64,000 nucleotides of DNA. Source: Firmicutes bacterium HGW-Firmicutes-1. Its GTDB lineage: Bacteria > Bacillota > Clostridia > Lachnospirales > Vallitaleaceae. Below, piece by piece: positions 7,204-15,494 of this stretch. The notes beneath the pieces are model-generated. The model did no database searches. It was not told the DNA's origin and saw only the letters and a program-made list of their open reading frames with translations. A program made the position numbers and the translations under genes. Each line of letters begins with the position of its first letter. Position 1 is the stretch's first letter. The DNA is taken from positions 1 through 64,000 of the forward strand of contig PHAG01000001.1 of assembly GCA_002841625.1 (NCBI GenBank), given 5' to 3'.

Positions 7204-10200
7204 TTAATCTTCTATAGAATCTTCCAATAGTTTAACCGATACTTGGGTAGAAATACCCTTCTCTTGCATTGTAATACCATATAGGGAATCAGCTGCTTCC
7301 ATAGTTCCTCTACGATGTGTAATAATAATAAATTGTGTGTTTTTAGCTAGCTTTTTAAGATAATTAGCAAATCTAGTTACATTTGAATCATCTAAGGCAG
7401 CTTCAATTTCATCTAATACGCAAAATGGCGATGGTTTCAAGCTTTGAATAGCAAATAGCAATGCAATTGCTGTAAAAGCCTTTTCTCCACCTGAAAGCAA
7501 GTTCATGCTTTGCAATTTCTTTCCTGGTGGTTGAGCAATAAGTTCGATACCTGATTCTAAAATATCTTCACCTACAGCTATTTCAAGCATTGCCTTTCCG
7601 CCACCAAATAATTCACGAAATACTTCATTAAATTTAATAGAAATCTCTTTAAATTTCAGTTTAAATTGTTCAATCATTTGTTGATGTAGCTCTTCAATAA
7701 CCTTTTTAAGCATCTCTTCTGCTCTAAGTAGGTCTTCCTTTTGATCCATAAGGAAGCTGTATCTTTCTGATACTGACTTAAATTCTTCTATTGCATTGAC
7801 ATTAACATCTCCAAGTTCTTTAATGTTTCCTTTGATTTCCATTATCATTTTCTTTAAGTTAGCTACTGAACCTAATTCTTCATCCTTTAAGTACAATGCA
7901 TTGTTATAGGTTAGCTCATATTCATTCCACATATAATCGATTTGATTTTCTCGTTGGAGTTCATATTTTTCTTTCGTGTTTTGTAGTCTAAGAATATCTT
8001 TTTCTAGGAGATTCACTTTTTCATTTTGTTCTTCACGAAGTTTATATAAGTTTTGTTGCTCTTCTAATACTTTTTGCTTGTTTGCTTGACGCACTTCTAT
8101 TTCTTTTTGTGCCTCTGTGAGCTTGATTTCCAATTCCTTCATTTCCAGCTCAAAGCTAAGGATTGCTTTTTCCTTTTCACTGATATCTTGATTACTTTTT
8201 TGAATTTCTTCTTTATTTCGAGAAATTTGATTGTTTATTTCAGACAAATCTCTGCTCATTCTAGTCGTATTTTCTACCGTATTTTCAAGCTGTTGCTTTA
8301 GTGCTGAAACTTCAACTCTCATGACTGTAAGCTCTTCAGCAAGTTGATCCTTAAGGTTCTTCTTGTCTTGGATTTCATCAGTTAATTGCTTTACCGAACT
8401 TTCATCAGTCGTATTTTCGGCCTGAGTACCATCCAATAAGAGGTCTAATTCTGAAGTGGCTTTTACAATTTGTGCTTCTTGACCATATAATTGATCTAGT
8501 TCCATTTTAATTTCTTTTTTCTCTTCATTAAATTGCTCTTGTTCTTTTTCTAACTGTTTAAGTTTTAAAGAAATTTCATTTATTTTCAAATTCACTTCAT
8601 ATTCTTGTTTCGTAATCGCTTCAATATCGTTTTTATCACTTGTATAATCGTCACTTAATAAGATGTATTGCTTTTTTAAATCTTCAAGTTCTTTGCTAAA
8701 AATATTGATTTGTTTTTCATAGTTCTCAATATCATTCTTTCTTGATAGAAATTGATTGCTTCCATTTTTATGCGCTCCCCCAGTTAAAGAACCTCCTGGA
8801 TGAATTAAGTCTCCTGAAAGCGTAACTATTTTCAATGAATAATTATACTTTTTAGCGATTCCAATAGCATGATCAATGTTATCAACTACTAGAACTCGTC
8901 CTAATAAATATTCAATAACATTAGAAAAACGTTTTTCACAGTTTACCAATTCTGAAGCATAACCAATAAAGCCAACCTCTTTTTTTGAGAAGGGCCTGTG
9001 AAAGACTTCCTTGCTTTTAACACTTACAATCGGTAAGAAAGTTGCTCTACCAAACTTGTTGTTTTTTAAATATTGAATTAAATTTTTTGCTGTTGTTTCA
9101 TCATCAGTTACTATGTTTTGAACACTGCCGCCTAGTGCAATCTCAATTGCAGTTTCATAAGTTTTATTCACTTCAATTAGATCTGCAACAACCCCCATAA
9201 CCCCTTTGGCTTCTACAGCACCACTCTTTTTAATCTCCATTATCTTTTTAATACTGTAGCTATAGCCTTCATAGTGATCTGACATCTCACTTAATGCTTT
9301 GAATTTTGACTGTGTTGTATGTAATTGTTCGCTTTTCCCTCTAACTAGCTGTTCATATTTTGAGATTTCAATTTCTTTTTTAGCTAAAGTACCTTTTAAA
9401 TCGTCTTTTTTTAGTGCTAATTTCTGTTGATTAATGAGTGTTATATCTAGTTCATTCTGATAATCATTTACGCCAATTAGCCTTGAATTATGTGTTTCAA
9501 CAAGATTTTTATCACGTAAATCTAAGGTTGCTTTTCTAGCTTCAACGTTTTCAAGCATCGTATGATATCTTTGAATTTTTGTTTTAACATTGGAAATTTC
9601 GTTTAAGCGTTCTATTCTATTCGTACGAATTTGTTCAATCTTAAACTCATCCTCTAATATAATTGCTCCAAACTTTTCAAATTCACCTTGCTTTTCAACT
9701 AAGACTGATTCTTTTTCTTTACAACTTGTTTTTATATCATCTAAGCTTTCTAAGTAAGTTGTTTTTTCAACCTGACCACGTTCTTTTTTTGATTCCAGTT
9801 CTTCGTTAAGGTTTTGAATACGTTCACAGTTCTTACTTAAGTTAGAAATTTGTTCTTTGACCAGTTCAATGCTACTTTCTTTTTTCTCTTTATCTATTGC
9901 AAAATGAGTAGCAATTTCTTTCTTTGCATCTATTTCATTTTCAAGCTTTTCTATGTGATTGGCTAACTTAGAATATTGTTCCTTAATCTTTTCATTACCA
10001 GCTCTAAGGTCCTCTATTTGTCCGTTAGAAATATTTTCTTTTTCAGTTATTTCATCAATGCTTTGATTTAGTTTTTCCGATTCATTAATAAAAATATTAA
10101 CTTCATATTTCTTCAAATGTTCTTTATGCTCTAAATATTGTTTAGCTACAAGTGCTTGATCCTTAAGTGCATCTTGTTGACCATGTAACTCTCTCACAAT

Positions 10201-10779
10201 ATCATTTATTCTAACAAGATTTTGTTTTTCTTCTTCAAGGTTTTTTTCAGCAACCATCTTTCTTTTTTTGAACTTAACAATACCAGTTGCTTCATCAAAA
10301 AGCTCTCTTCTATCATCCGGTTTTGAAGACAATATTTTGTCTATTTGTCCTTGTCCAATAATTGAATAACCTTCTTTTCCAACTCCTGTATCCATAAATA
10401 GCTCATGAACATCCTTCAAACGACATTCTACACCATTAATAGAATATTCACTTTCACCTGAACGATAGACACGTCTAGAAATCGTTACCTCCGAATAATC
10501 AATTAACATTTTCATATCATGATTATCAATCGTAAGATCAACTTGACAATAACCTAGTGGTTTTCTTGTTTCCGTTCCGGCAAAAATAACATCTTGCATT
10601 TTAGCACCACGAAGAAGCTTAGCGCTCTGTTCACCTAAAACCCATCTAACAGCATCGGCAATATTGCTTTTTCCACTACCGTTAGGGCCAACAATTGCTG
10701 TTATGCCTTCATCAAACTTAAAAACCATCTTTTGAGCAAAAGACTTAAAACCATACATATCAATGCTTTTTAAATACAT
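7204..10779 (-). CDS. smc: Chromosome segregation protein SMC
   Basis: Condensin core ATPase of 1191 aa, normal for the family. The N-terminal head has Walker A GPNGSGKS (31-38). A long coiled coil of heptad-rich Glu/Lys/Gln sequence follows. The hinge lies around residues 520-640 and includes GVMGVVADLIEV and GGSLTGG. A second coiled coil leads to the C-terminal head with the signature LSGGEKAF and Walker B FCVLDEIEAALDD. It works with ScpA and ScpB, which are not in this window. The gene is followed tightly by ftsY. Confidence 0.98.
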   Translation of the reverse strand: MYLKSIDMYGFKSFAQKMVFKFDEGITAIVGPNGSGKSNIADAVRWVLGEQSAKLLRGAKMQDVIFAGTETRKPLGYCQVDLTIDNHDMKMLIDYSEVTISRRVYRSGESEYSINGVECRLKDVHELFMDTGVGKEGYSIIGQGQIDKILSSKPDDRRELFDEATGIVKFKKRKMVAEKNLEEEKQNLVRINDIVRELHGQQDALKDQALVAKQYLEHKEHLKKYEVNIFINESEKLNQSIDEITEKENISNGQIEDLRAGNEKIKEQYSKLANHIEKLENEIDAKKEIATHFAIDKEKKESSIELVKEQISNLSKNCERIQNLNEELESKKERGQVEKTTYLESLDDIKTSCKEKESVLVEKQGEFEKFGAIILEDEFKIEQIRTNRIERLNEISNVKTKIQRYHTMLENVEARKATLDLRDKNLVETHNSRLIGVNDYQNELDITLINQQKLALKKDDLKGTLAKKEIEISKYEQLVRGKSEQLHTTQSKFKALSEMSDHYEGYSYSIKKIMEIKKSGAVEAKGVMGVVADLIEVNKTYETAIEIALGGSVQNIVTDDETTAKNLIQYLKNNKFGRATFLPIVSVKSKEVFHRPFSKKEVGFIGYASELVNCEKRFSNVIEYLLGRVLVVDNIDHAIGIAKKYNYSLKIVTLSGDLIHPGGSLTGGAHKNGSNQFLSRKNDIENYEKQINIFSKELEDLKKQYILLSDDYTSDKNDIEAITKQEYEVNLKINEISLKLKQLEKEQEQFNEEKKEIKMELDQLYGQEAQIVKATSELDLLLDGTQAENTTDESSVKQLTDEIQDKKNLKDQLAEELTVMRVEVSALKQQLENTVENTTRMSRDLSEINNQISRNKEEIQKSNQDISEKEKAILSFELEMKELEIKLTEAQKEIEVRQANKQKVLEEQQNLYKLREEQNEKVNLLEKDILRLQNTKEKYELQRENQIDYMWNEYELTYNNALYLKDEELGSVANLKKMIMEIKGNIKELGDVNVNAIEEFKSVSERYSFLMDQKEDLLRAEEMLKKVIEELHQQMIEQFKLKFKEISIKFNEVFRELFGGGKAMLEIAVGEDILESGIELIAQPPGKKLQSMNLLSGGEKAFTAIALLFAIQSLKPSPFCVLDEIEAALDDSNVTRFANYLKKLAKNTQFIIITHRRGTMEAADSLYGITMQEKGISTQVSVKLLEDSIED

Positions 10780-10808
10780 CTATTTATCCTCGCATTTTTC
10801 CGCTCTAT

Positions 10809-10838
10809 AAAATGGGCTGACACATGTCAGCTCATTTT
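10809..10838. terminator. Hairpin between rnc and smc
   Basis: AAAATG-GGCTGACA pairs with TGTCAGC-CATTTT around a two-base loop, almost perfectly palindromic. On the minus strand it ends in CATTTTATAG, a weak U-tract. It may act as a terminator after rnc, or as a processing or attenuation site that lowers read-through into smc. Confidence 0.55.
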
Positions 10839-10914
10839 ACTAAACTTTCGTATTATGACAATATATATTGAACGATCTGTAATTGTATAATTATAAATTG
10901 TTCACTATCCATTG

Positions 10915-11601
10915 CTATGTCAATTTTTTTATTGCATCTGAGGCTGCCTCTTGCTCTGCAGCCTTTTTACTTCTGCCTGAACCTTGACCTATTACCTTAT
11001 TCTTATGTCTTACAACGACCTCAAATATTTTATTATGATCTGGTCCACTTTCAGTTACAACAACATACTCTAATGGTTTTTCACTTACCTTTTGGATCAA
11101 TTCTTGTAAATGAGTTTTGCTATCTACAAAAAGCTTTTTCTTTTCAACATCCTTTAAAAGAGTGTTATACACAAATTCTGTAGTTGCTTCAAGACCCCCA
11201 TCTAAATAGATTGCACCAATCAAAGCTTCAATCGTATCCGACAATACTGATGATCTATTTCTTCCTCCAGAATTTTCTTCACCTTTTCCTAGCATGATGA
11301 AATCCCCTAAGTGAATCTCTTTTGAAAATTTCGCTAGCGTTGGTTCGCATACAATGCTCGCCCTAAGTTTAGTTAATTCACCTTCTAACATATCTGGATA
11401 TTTTATAAAAAGATAATAGCTTGTTACTATTTCTAGAACTGCATCTCCTAAAAATTCTAATCGTTCATTATTCTCTTCTTTTGACATTTTATTCTCATTT
11501 GCATAAGAACTATGTACTAGCGCTTGTTCAAGTAATTTAATATTTTCAAATTGATAGCCGATATTGTTTTGAAATTGCTCTAAGTTACACTCAACTAACA
11601 T
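10915..11601 (-). CDS. rnc: Ribonuclease III
   Basis: Double-strand-specific endoribonuclease for rRNA and mRNA processing, 228 aa from the chosen start. The catalytic signature NERLEFLGDAVLE lies in the N-terminal half, with the second acidic cluster at DTIEALIGAIYLDGG. A C-terminal dsRNA-binding domain (about residues 155-226) ends with GSGRSKKAAEQEAASDA. I moved the start from the upstream ATG at 11652 to 11601 because AAGGTGGGAG lies just ahead and the family normally begins near this point; the promoter also overlaps the upstream ATG. Confidence 0.96.
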   Translation of the reverse strand: MLVECNLEQFQNNIGYQFENIKLLEQALVHSSYANENKMSKEENNERLEFLGDAVLEIVTSYYLFIKYPDMLEGELTKLRASIVCEPTLAKFSKEIHLGDFIMLGKGEENSGGRNRSSVLSDTIEALIGAIYLDGGLEATTEFVYNTLLKDVEKKKLFVDSKTHLQELIQKVSEKPLEYVVVTESGPDHNKIFEVVVRHKNKVIGQGSGRSKKAAEQEAASDAIKKLT

Positions 11602-11659
11602 ATTACTCCCACCTTTATTATATTCTAATAGTCCTACCGTCTTCCATAACATGGAATTT

Positions 11660-11688
11660 ATTATAACATATTTATTTAAAAGCTACAA
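11660..11688 (-). promoter_or_regulatory. Sigma-A type promoter of rnc
   Basis: TTGTAG, a 17-base spacer and TATAAT, the last also carrying an extended -10 TGT. It lies 59 bases upstream of the chosen rnc start, on the rnc side of the repeat array. Confidence 0.7.
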
Positions 11689-11697
11689 GGTAACTAC

Positions 11698-11914
11698 AAG
11701 AAAATCGGCTATGTTAAATCATAACTTTCATTACTATCTGCCACTTTTCTAAATTCATATGTATACGTTTCATAGTATCAAGAAAATCGGCTGTGATAAA
11801 TAGAACATTCGTTACCTTTCTGCCGCTTTTCTAATTTCTGATGTATACATTTCATAGAATCAAGAAAATTGGGTGCGTTAAATCATAACTCTCGTTACCT
11901 ATCTGCGATCTTAT
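11698..11914 (-). repeat. Three tandem copies of a REP-like inverted repeat, 82-bp period
   Basis: Copies start at 11698, 11780 and 11862, exactly 82 bases apart. Each begins AAGAAAATCGGCT and continues to a CTGCCGCTTTTCT-like arm, so each unit is an imperfect inverted repeat. The linker ATGTATAC-TTTCATAG-ATC is also conserved. The middle copy is the best and the third is degenerate at its right arm. The same unit occurs singly at 26951, 55151 and, in fragments, 14396 and 18543. Confidence 0.85.
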
Positions 11915-11921
11915 GTAAACA

Positions 11922-12159
11922 AACAACCTGGGCGTTCTTTCGAACGCTCAGGTTGTTGACAATTTAATTAATTATCAATTAACGAAACAGAGATAAAAGC
12001 ATTTTTTCTTCGAAATTAATACGAAAGGCAGTAAGTGTTCATTTTTCGCCTGACCGGCCGAAGGGTAAGGCCAGAAAAATGAACACTTACTGCCAATAAT
12101 GTATACACCTATCTGAAAAAATGCTTTTGTCGACAGCCCGAGCGTTCTTTTGAACTCTC
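11922..12159 (+). repeat. Nested-hairpin repeat element, complete copy R2
   Basis: Left hairpin AACAACCT-variable stem-AGGTTGTT (11922-11957). Then an outer stem GATAAAAGCATTTTTTC (11992-12008) that pairs with GAAAAAATGCTTTTGTC (12115-12131). Inside is a 22-bp inner stem from GGCAGTAAGTGTTC to GAACACTTACTGCC (12027-12094) capped by a GGCC-rich loop. A second copy-specific hairpin, GAGCGTTC-tt-GAACTCTC, closes the right end (12140-12159), echoing the left variable stem. There is no ORF. It lies between the end of acpP and rnc. Confidence 0.85.
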
Positions 12160-12167
12160 TTGTTATA

Positions 12168-12413
12168 TTAATCTTCTATTTCTTCTATTTTACTTTTTAA
12201 CAATTCAACCGCATTTCCAACAGTTTCAATACCTTTAGCCAAATCCTCATCAGTAATTTCAATTTTAAACTCGTCTTCTAATGCTGAAATAATATCAACT
12301 AAATCCAATGAATCAACTCCTAAATCATCGGCAAAACTCATATCCTCACTAATTTTTCCTGAATCATAATTGGCATATTTCGCAATAATTTCTAACAACT
12401 TGCTGTTATCCAT
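12168..12413 (-). CDS. acpP: Acyl carrier protein
   Basis: Carries growing fatty acyl chains on a 4'-phosphopantetheine arm. The 81-aa acidic helical protein has the attachment motif DSLDLVDI with Ser35. It follows plsX, which uses acyl-ACP as substrate, so the two are functionally as well as physically linked. No terminator of its own is clear; the right hairpin of repeat R2 begins only 8 bases past the stop and could take that role. Confidence 0.97.
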   Translation of the reverse strand: MDNSKLLEIIAKYANYDSGKISEDMSFADDLGVDSLDLVDIISALEDEFKIEITDEDLAKGIETVGNAVELLKSKIEEIED

Positions 12414-12498
12414 ATTTTTATACCCCTTTCAAATTATTCGCTTTTTTTTGTGTTCAACCTATTATTAACCTTTTTTAACCCATTATATACTCTAAGCA

Positions 12499-13500
12499 TT
12501 ATAAACTTAATTTTTGCTTGATCTTTTCATTCACTTTCTCTTTATAAAATGTATTACATTGAAGGATTGTGTTCTTCATGGCTTTTGAATCTGAACTACC
12601 GTGGGTTTTTACAACAAGTCCATTAAGACCTAATAAAGGTGCTCCTCCATACTCAGCATAATCTAAAGTTTTCATCATTTTCTTCAATGAGCTCTTAATT
12701 AAAATCGCGCCAATTTTAGAAACAAATGATGATAATATCGCTTTTTTAATCATACCTAGTAAGGACATTGCAAAACCTTCAGTATATTTTAATATAATGT
12801 TGCCAACAAAACCATCACATACTATAACATCAACATTTCCTTTTGAAATATCTCTTGCTTCTATATTACCCACAAAATGAATAGATGGTTCTTCTTTTAA
12901 TAAGGCAAAGGTTTCTTTTGCAAGATTATTTCCTTTTTCTTCTTCCTCACCTATATTAACAAGAGCAATACTTGGAATTTTTTTATTCATAAAACTTTCA
13001 TAATAAATAGAACCCATTTGTGCGAATTGAACTAACTGTGAAGGTTTACAATCAACATTTGCACCACAATCAAGTAGCAAGGTAAAACCTTTTTCATTTG
13101 GAATAAAGGAAGCCAATGCCGGTCTTTCAATACCTTTAATTCTACCAACAATAATTGTTCCTCCAGCAAGTACTGCACCAGTACTACCAGCTGAAACAAA
13201 GGCTTCTGCTTGTTGTTCCTTCACTAATCTTAGTCCTACTACAATGGATGAGTCTTTCTTACGTCTAATTGCCATAACGGGTGACTCGCAATTCTCAATA
13301 ATCTCATCTGCATTAACAACAACTACTTGTTCCTTGTTATAGTTATGCTTTTTGAGTTCCTCTTTTATTAGCGCTTCTTTTCCAACTAATAAAACCTGTA
13401 TGTTTTTTTCATGATTAATTGCTTCTATACAACCTGTCACCACAGAATTAGGAGCGTGGTCTCCTCCCATTGCATCAACTGCTACTCGTAGGTAGTTCAT
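12499..13500 (-). CDS. plsX: Phosphate acyltransferase PlsX
   Basis: Makes acyl-phosphate from acyl-ACP as the first step of phosphatidic acid synthesis by the PlsX/PlsY route. The 333-aa protein begins VAVDAMGGDHAP, the family signature, and keeps the GSTGAVLAGGT and DCGANVDCKP segments. It has its own promoter and is separated from rpmF by a terminator, unlike genomes where rpmF-plsX are co-transcribed. It is followed by acpP. Confidence 0.97.
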   Translation of the reverse strand: MNYLRVAVDAMGGDHAPNSVVTGCIEAINHEKNIQVLLVGKEALIKEELKKHNYNKEQVVVVNADEIIENCESPVMAIRRKKDSSIVVGLRLVKEQQAEAFVSAGSTGAVLAGGTIIVGRIKGIERPALASFIPNEKGFTLLLDCGANVDCKPSQLVQFAQMGSIYYESFMNKKIPSIALVNIGEEEEKGNNLAKETFALLKEEPSIHFVGNIEARDISKGNVDVIVCDGFVGNIILKYTEGFAMSLLGMIKKAILSSFVSKIGAILIKSSLKKMMKTLDYAEYGGAPLLGLNGLVVKTHGSSDSKAMKNTILQCNTFYKEKVNEKIKQKLSL

Positions 13501-13529
13501 GTTTCGCCCCCTTAATGTCTTATACTGAT

Positions 13530-13558
13530 AATATACTAAATTTCTTCTTGTTTTTCAA
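13530..13558 (-). promoter_or_regulatory. Promoter of plsX-acpP
   Basis: TTGAAA, 17-base spacer, TATATT, then AGGGGG shortly before the plsX ATG. It lies after the rpmF terminator, so plsX-acpP form a separate unit. Confidence 0.75.
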
Positions 13559-13604
13559 TATATATTTTTTTATTTATTAACTTATTGTTCATATTCCTTC
13601 TCAT

Positions 13605-13636
13605 TAAAAATGCGTCACCTTTTGGGGAACGCATTC
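13605..13636 (-). terminator. Terminator after rpmF
   Basis: AATGCGT pairs with ACGCATT across a 13-base loop on the minus strand, followed by TTTTAA. It is 16 bases downstream of the rpmF stop. Confidence 0.75.
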
Positions 13637-13651
13637 TTTTCATGTTTATAC

Positions 13652-13828
13652 TTATTCTGTTACGATTACTACTTTATTTTTGTATGTGCCACAAGCTTTA
13701 CAAACTCTATGGGACATAACAAGTGCTCCACATTTACTACATTTTCCTAAGTTAGGAGCAGTTAGTTTCCAGTTTGCTCTACGGCTGTTTCTTCTTGCTT
13801 TGGATACCTTGCGTTTTGGTACTGCCAT
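13652..13828 (-). CDS. rpmF: 50S ribosomal protein L32
   Basis: A 58-aa protein that begins MAVPKRKVSKARR, typical of L32. It contains four cysteines in two pairs (C30-x2-C33 and C43-x2-C46), so this is the zinc-binding form of L32. AGGAGGTG lies ahead of the start. It is directly downstream of the yceD-like gene with only a few bases between them, the usual bacterial arrangement. Confidence 0.97.
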   Translation of the reverse strand: MAVPKRKVSKARRNSRRANWKLTAPNLGKCSKCGALVMSHRVCKACGTYKNKVVIVTE

Positions 13829-13834
13829 TTATCT

Positions 13835-14347
13835 TTACACCTCCTTAAAATTCTCATCATATAAGGCTTTTAATCCCGCAAATCTAAGGTCAATATTGTC
13901 ATTTTCACAATTACAACTAGCTAAATTTAAGTTTGTCCCACAAGTTTTGCAAATGCCCATACAGTCTTCCTTGCATAGCATCTTCATAGGAAAGTTAACA
14001 AATATTTCGTTTAAAGCTAACTTCTCTAAATCTAAATTATAGCCTTCCATAAAAGCTTCTTCATCTTCGACAACCTTATCAATCCTAACTTCTTTAGAAA
14101 AATCAGCTTCTAAATGATATTTTGTTGGTTCATTACATCTATCACAATTTAAAATAAGTATTGTTTTGACCAAACCATTTACTAAAATTTCATTATTTGC
14201 AACTTTTTCTAATTCAAGATTGATAGAAACATCATCTTGAACTTGGGCTGTTTCGTTACCGAATTGAATATCTTTAATGATAATTGTTTTTTCTATCTTT
14301 GCAAATTGCAAATCATTTGTAAAGATATTTGTTAAATTTATTTGCAC
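13835..14347 (-). CDS. yceD: YceD/DUF177 family protein
   Basis: A 170-aa member of the DUF177 family, almost always encoded ahead of rpmF and implicated in 23S rRNA processing or accumulation in bacteria and plastids. It has a CxxC pair (CDRCNEP, near residue 95) and a C-terminal Cys cluster (CKEDCMGICKTCG), which suggests metal binding. I chose the GTG at 14347 because AAGGAG stands 8 bases upstream; the GTG at 14356 would overlap that ribosome binding site. It is cotranscribed with rpmF. Confidence 0.92.
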   Translation of the reverse strand: MQINLTNIFTNDLQFAKIEKTIIIKDIQFGNETAQVQDDVSINLELEKVANNEILVNGLVKTILILNCDRCNEPTKYHLEADFSKEVRIDKVVEDEEAFMEGYNLDLEKLALNEIFVNFPMKMLCKEDCMGICKTCGTNLNLASCNCENDNIDLRFAGLKALYDENFKEV

Positions 14348-14395
14348 AACAATCACTCCTTCTGCAAATATATTTTACTGTAAAAACAATAGGTT

Positions 14396-14420
14396 AAGAA
14401 AATCGGTTATATCTTTAACC
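14396..14420 (-). repeat. Fragment of the REP-like repeat in the yceD leader
   Basis: AAGAAAATCGGTTAT matches the conserved left arm of the units at 11698-11914. The right arm is absent. It sits between the yceD promoter and the gene. Chance similarity cannot be excluded because only about 13 bases match. Confidence 0.35.
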
Positions 14421-14427
14421 ACAAGTA

Positions 14428-14456
14428 ATTATACAGATATAAAAACTTTTTGTCAA
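14428..14456 (-). promoter_or_regulatory. Consensus promoter of yceD-rpmF
   Basis: A perfect TTGACA, a 17-base spacer and a perfect TATAAT. This predicts strong vegetative expression, as expected for a ribosomal protein operon. Confidence 0.9.
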
Positions 14457-14570
14457 CACAAAATCGTCATATTTTATAGATTAACGATGTCACAATTTAT
14501 ACAAAGTACAGATATTAATTCATATTTGTTGATACTCCCATTATAGGAATCTCATTATACCATGTATAAA

Positions 14571-15494
14571 TTACTTATTCCACAATTCTATTTCACTTTT
14601 TGTTCCTAATACAAAGTGATTGTTTTGTACTTCAATAAACTCAGCAGCATCATAGTCAATACCTGTCTTATCATAATGTTTTCTTTTTCTATATCTTTCA
14701 TACATTGGATTGGGATGCGGTATTGCTGATAACAAGGACTTTGTATATGGATGAATAGGATTGTTATATATATCTTCTGCATCACCTAACTCTACTATTC
14801 TACCTAAATGCATAACCCCAATTCTATCACTAATGTATTTAACCATAGATAAATCATGGGCAATAAAAATAAAGGTGAGTCCTCTGTCCTTTTGAATCTG
14901 TTTCAACAAATTAACAACCTGTGCTTGAATAGATACATCAAGTGCACTAATTGCTTCGTCTGCGATTACAAAGGTTGGTTCAACGATCAAAGCCCTTGCA
15001 ATTCCAATTCTCTGTCTTTGTCCACCACTGAATTCATGAGGATATCTGTGGGCATGTTCTCTAGACAAACCTACTATTTCAAGCATTTGATACACTTTTT
15101 CTTCTCTTTCTTCATCTGATTGATAAAGTTTGTGTATATCTAATCCTTGCGCAATAATATCCATAACTTTTTTCCTAGGATTTAAGGATGCCATAGGATC
15201 TTGAAAAATCATTTGCATTTTCGTCCTAAGCATCTTTTCAGTTTCCCTGTCAATGTGTCCTGATATTTTCTTGTTTTCAAAAACCACTTCACCGTTAGTC
15301 GGATTATAAAGCCTTATAATACTTCTACCAGTCGTAGATTTTCCAGAACCACTTTCACCAACCAATCCGAAAGTTTCTCCACGATAAATATTAAAGGATA
15401 TATCATCAACAGCTTTTACAATTCCCTTTTTTCCTAAATTAAAATGTTGTTTTAAATTTTTTACTTCTAATATAATATCTTTATTATTTTCCAT
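14571..15494 (-). CDS. oppF: Oligopeptide ABC transporter, ATP-binding protein OppF-type
   Basis: Cytoplasmic ATPase subunit of a peptide importer. The 307-aa protein has Walker A GESGSGKST near residues 43-51, the Q-loop in MIFQDPMASLNP, signature FSGGQRQR and Walker B VIADEAISALD, plus the C-terminal oligopeptide/dipeptide extension with HPYTKSLLSAIPHP. It overlaps oppD by 11 bases and is the last gene of the operon. Substrate class (di- or oligopeptides) follows from family and operon; the exact peptide range cannot be read from sequence. Confidence 0.95.
   Translation of the reverse strand: MENNKDIILEVKNLKQHFNLGKKGIVKAVDDISFNIYRGETFGLVGESGSGKSTTGRSIIRLYNPTNGEVVFENKKISGHIDRETEKMLRTKMQMIFQDPMASLNPRKKVMDIIAQGLDIHKLYQSDEEREEKVYQMLEIVGLSREHAHRYPHEFSGGQRQRIGIARALIVEPTFVIADEAISALDVSIQAQVVNLLKQIQKDRGLTFIFIAHDLSMVKYISDRIGVMHLGRIVELGDAEDIYNNPIHPYTKSLLSAIPHPNPMYERYRKRKHYDKTGIDYDAAEFIEVQNNHFVLGTKSEIELWNK

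Noticed and set aside
11922-12159. CRISPR array or group II intron as explanation of the R2 repeat
   Set aside because: There are no regularly spaced direct repeats with spacers, no cas gene, no intron 5' GTGYG boundary and no reverse transcriptase. The structure is inverted, not direct.
13680-14042. Plus-strand 120-aa frame over rpmF and yceD
   Set aside because: It is antisense to two well-supported genes and starts inside rpmF.
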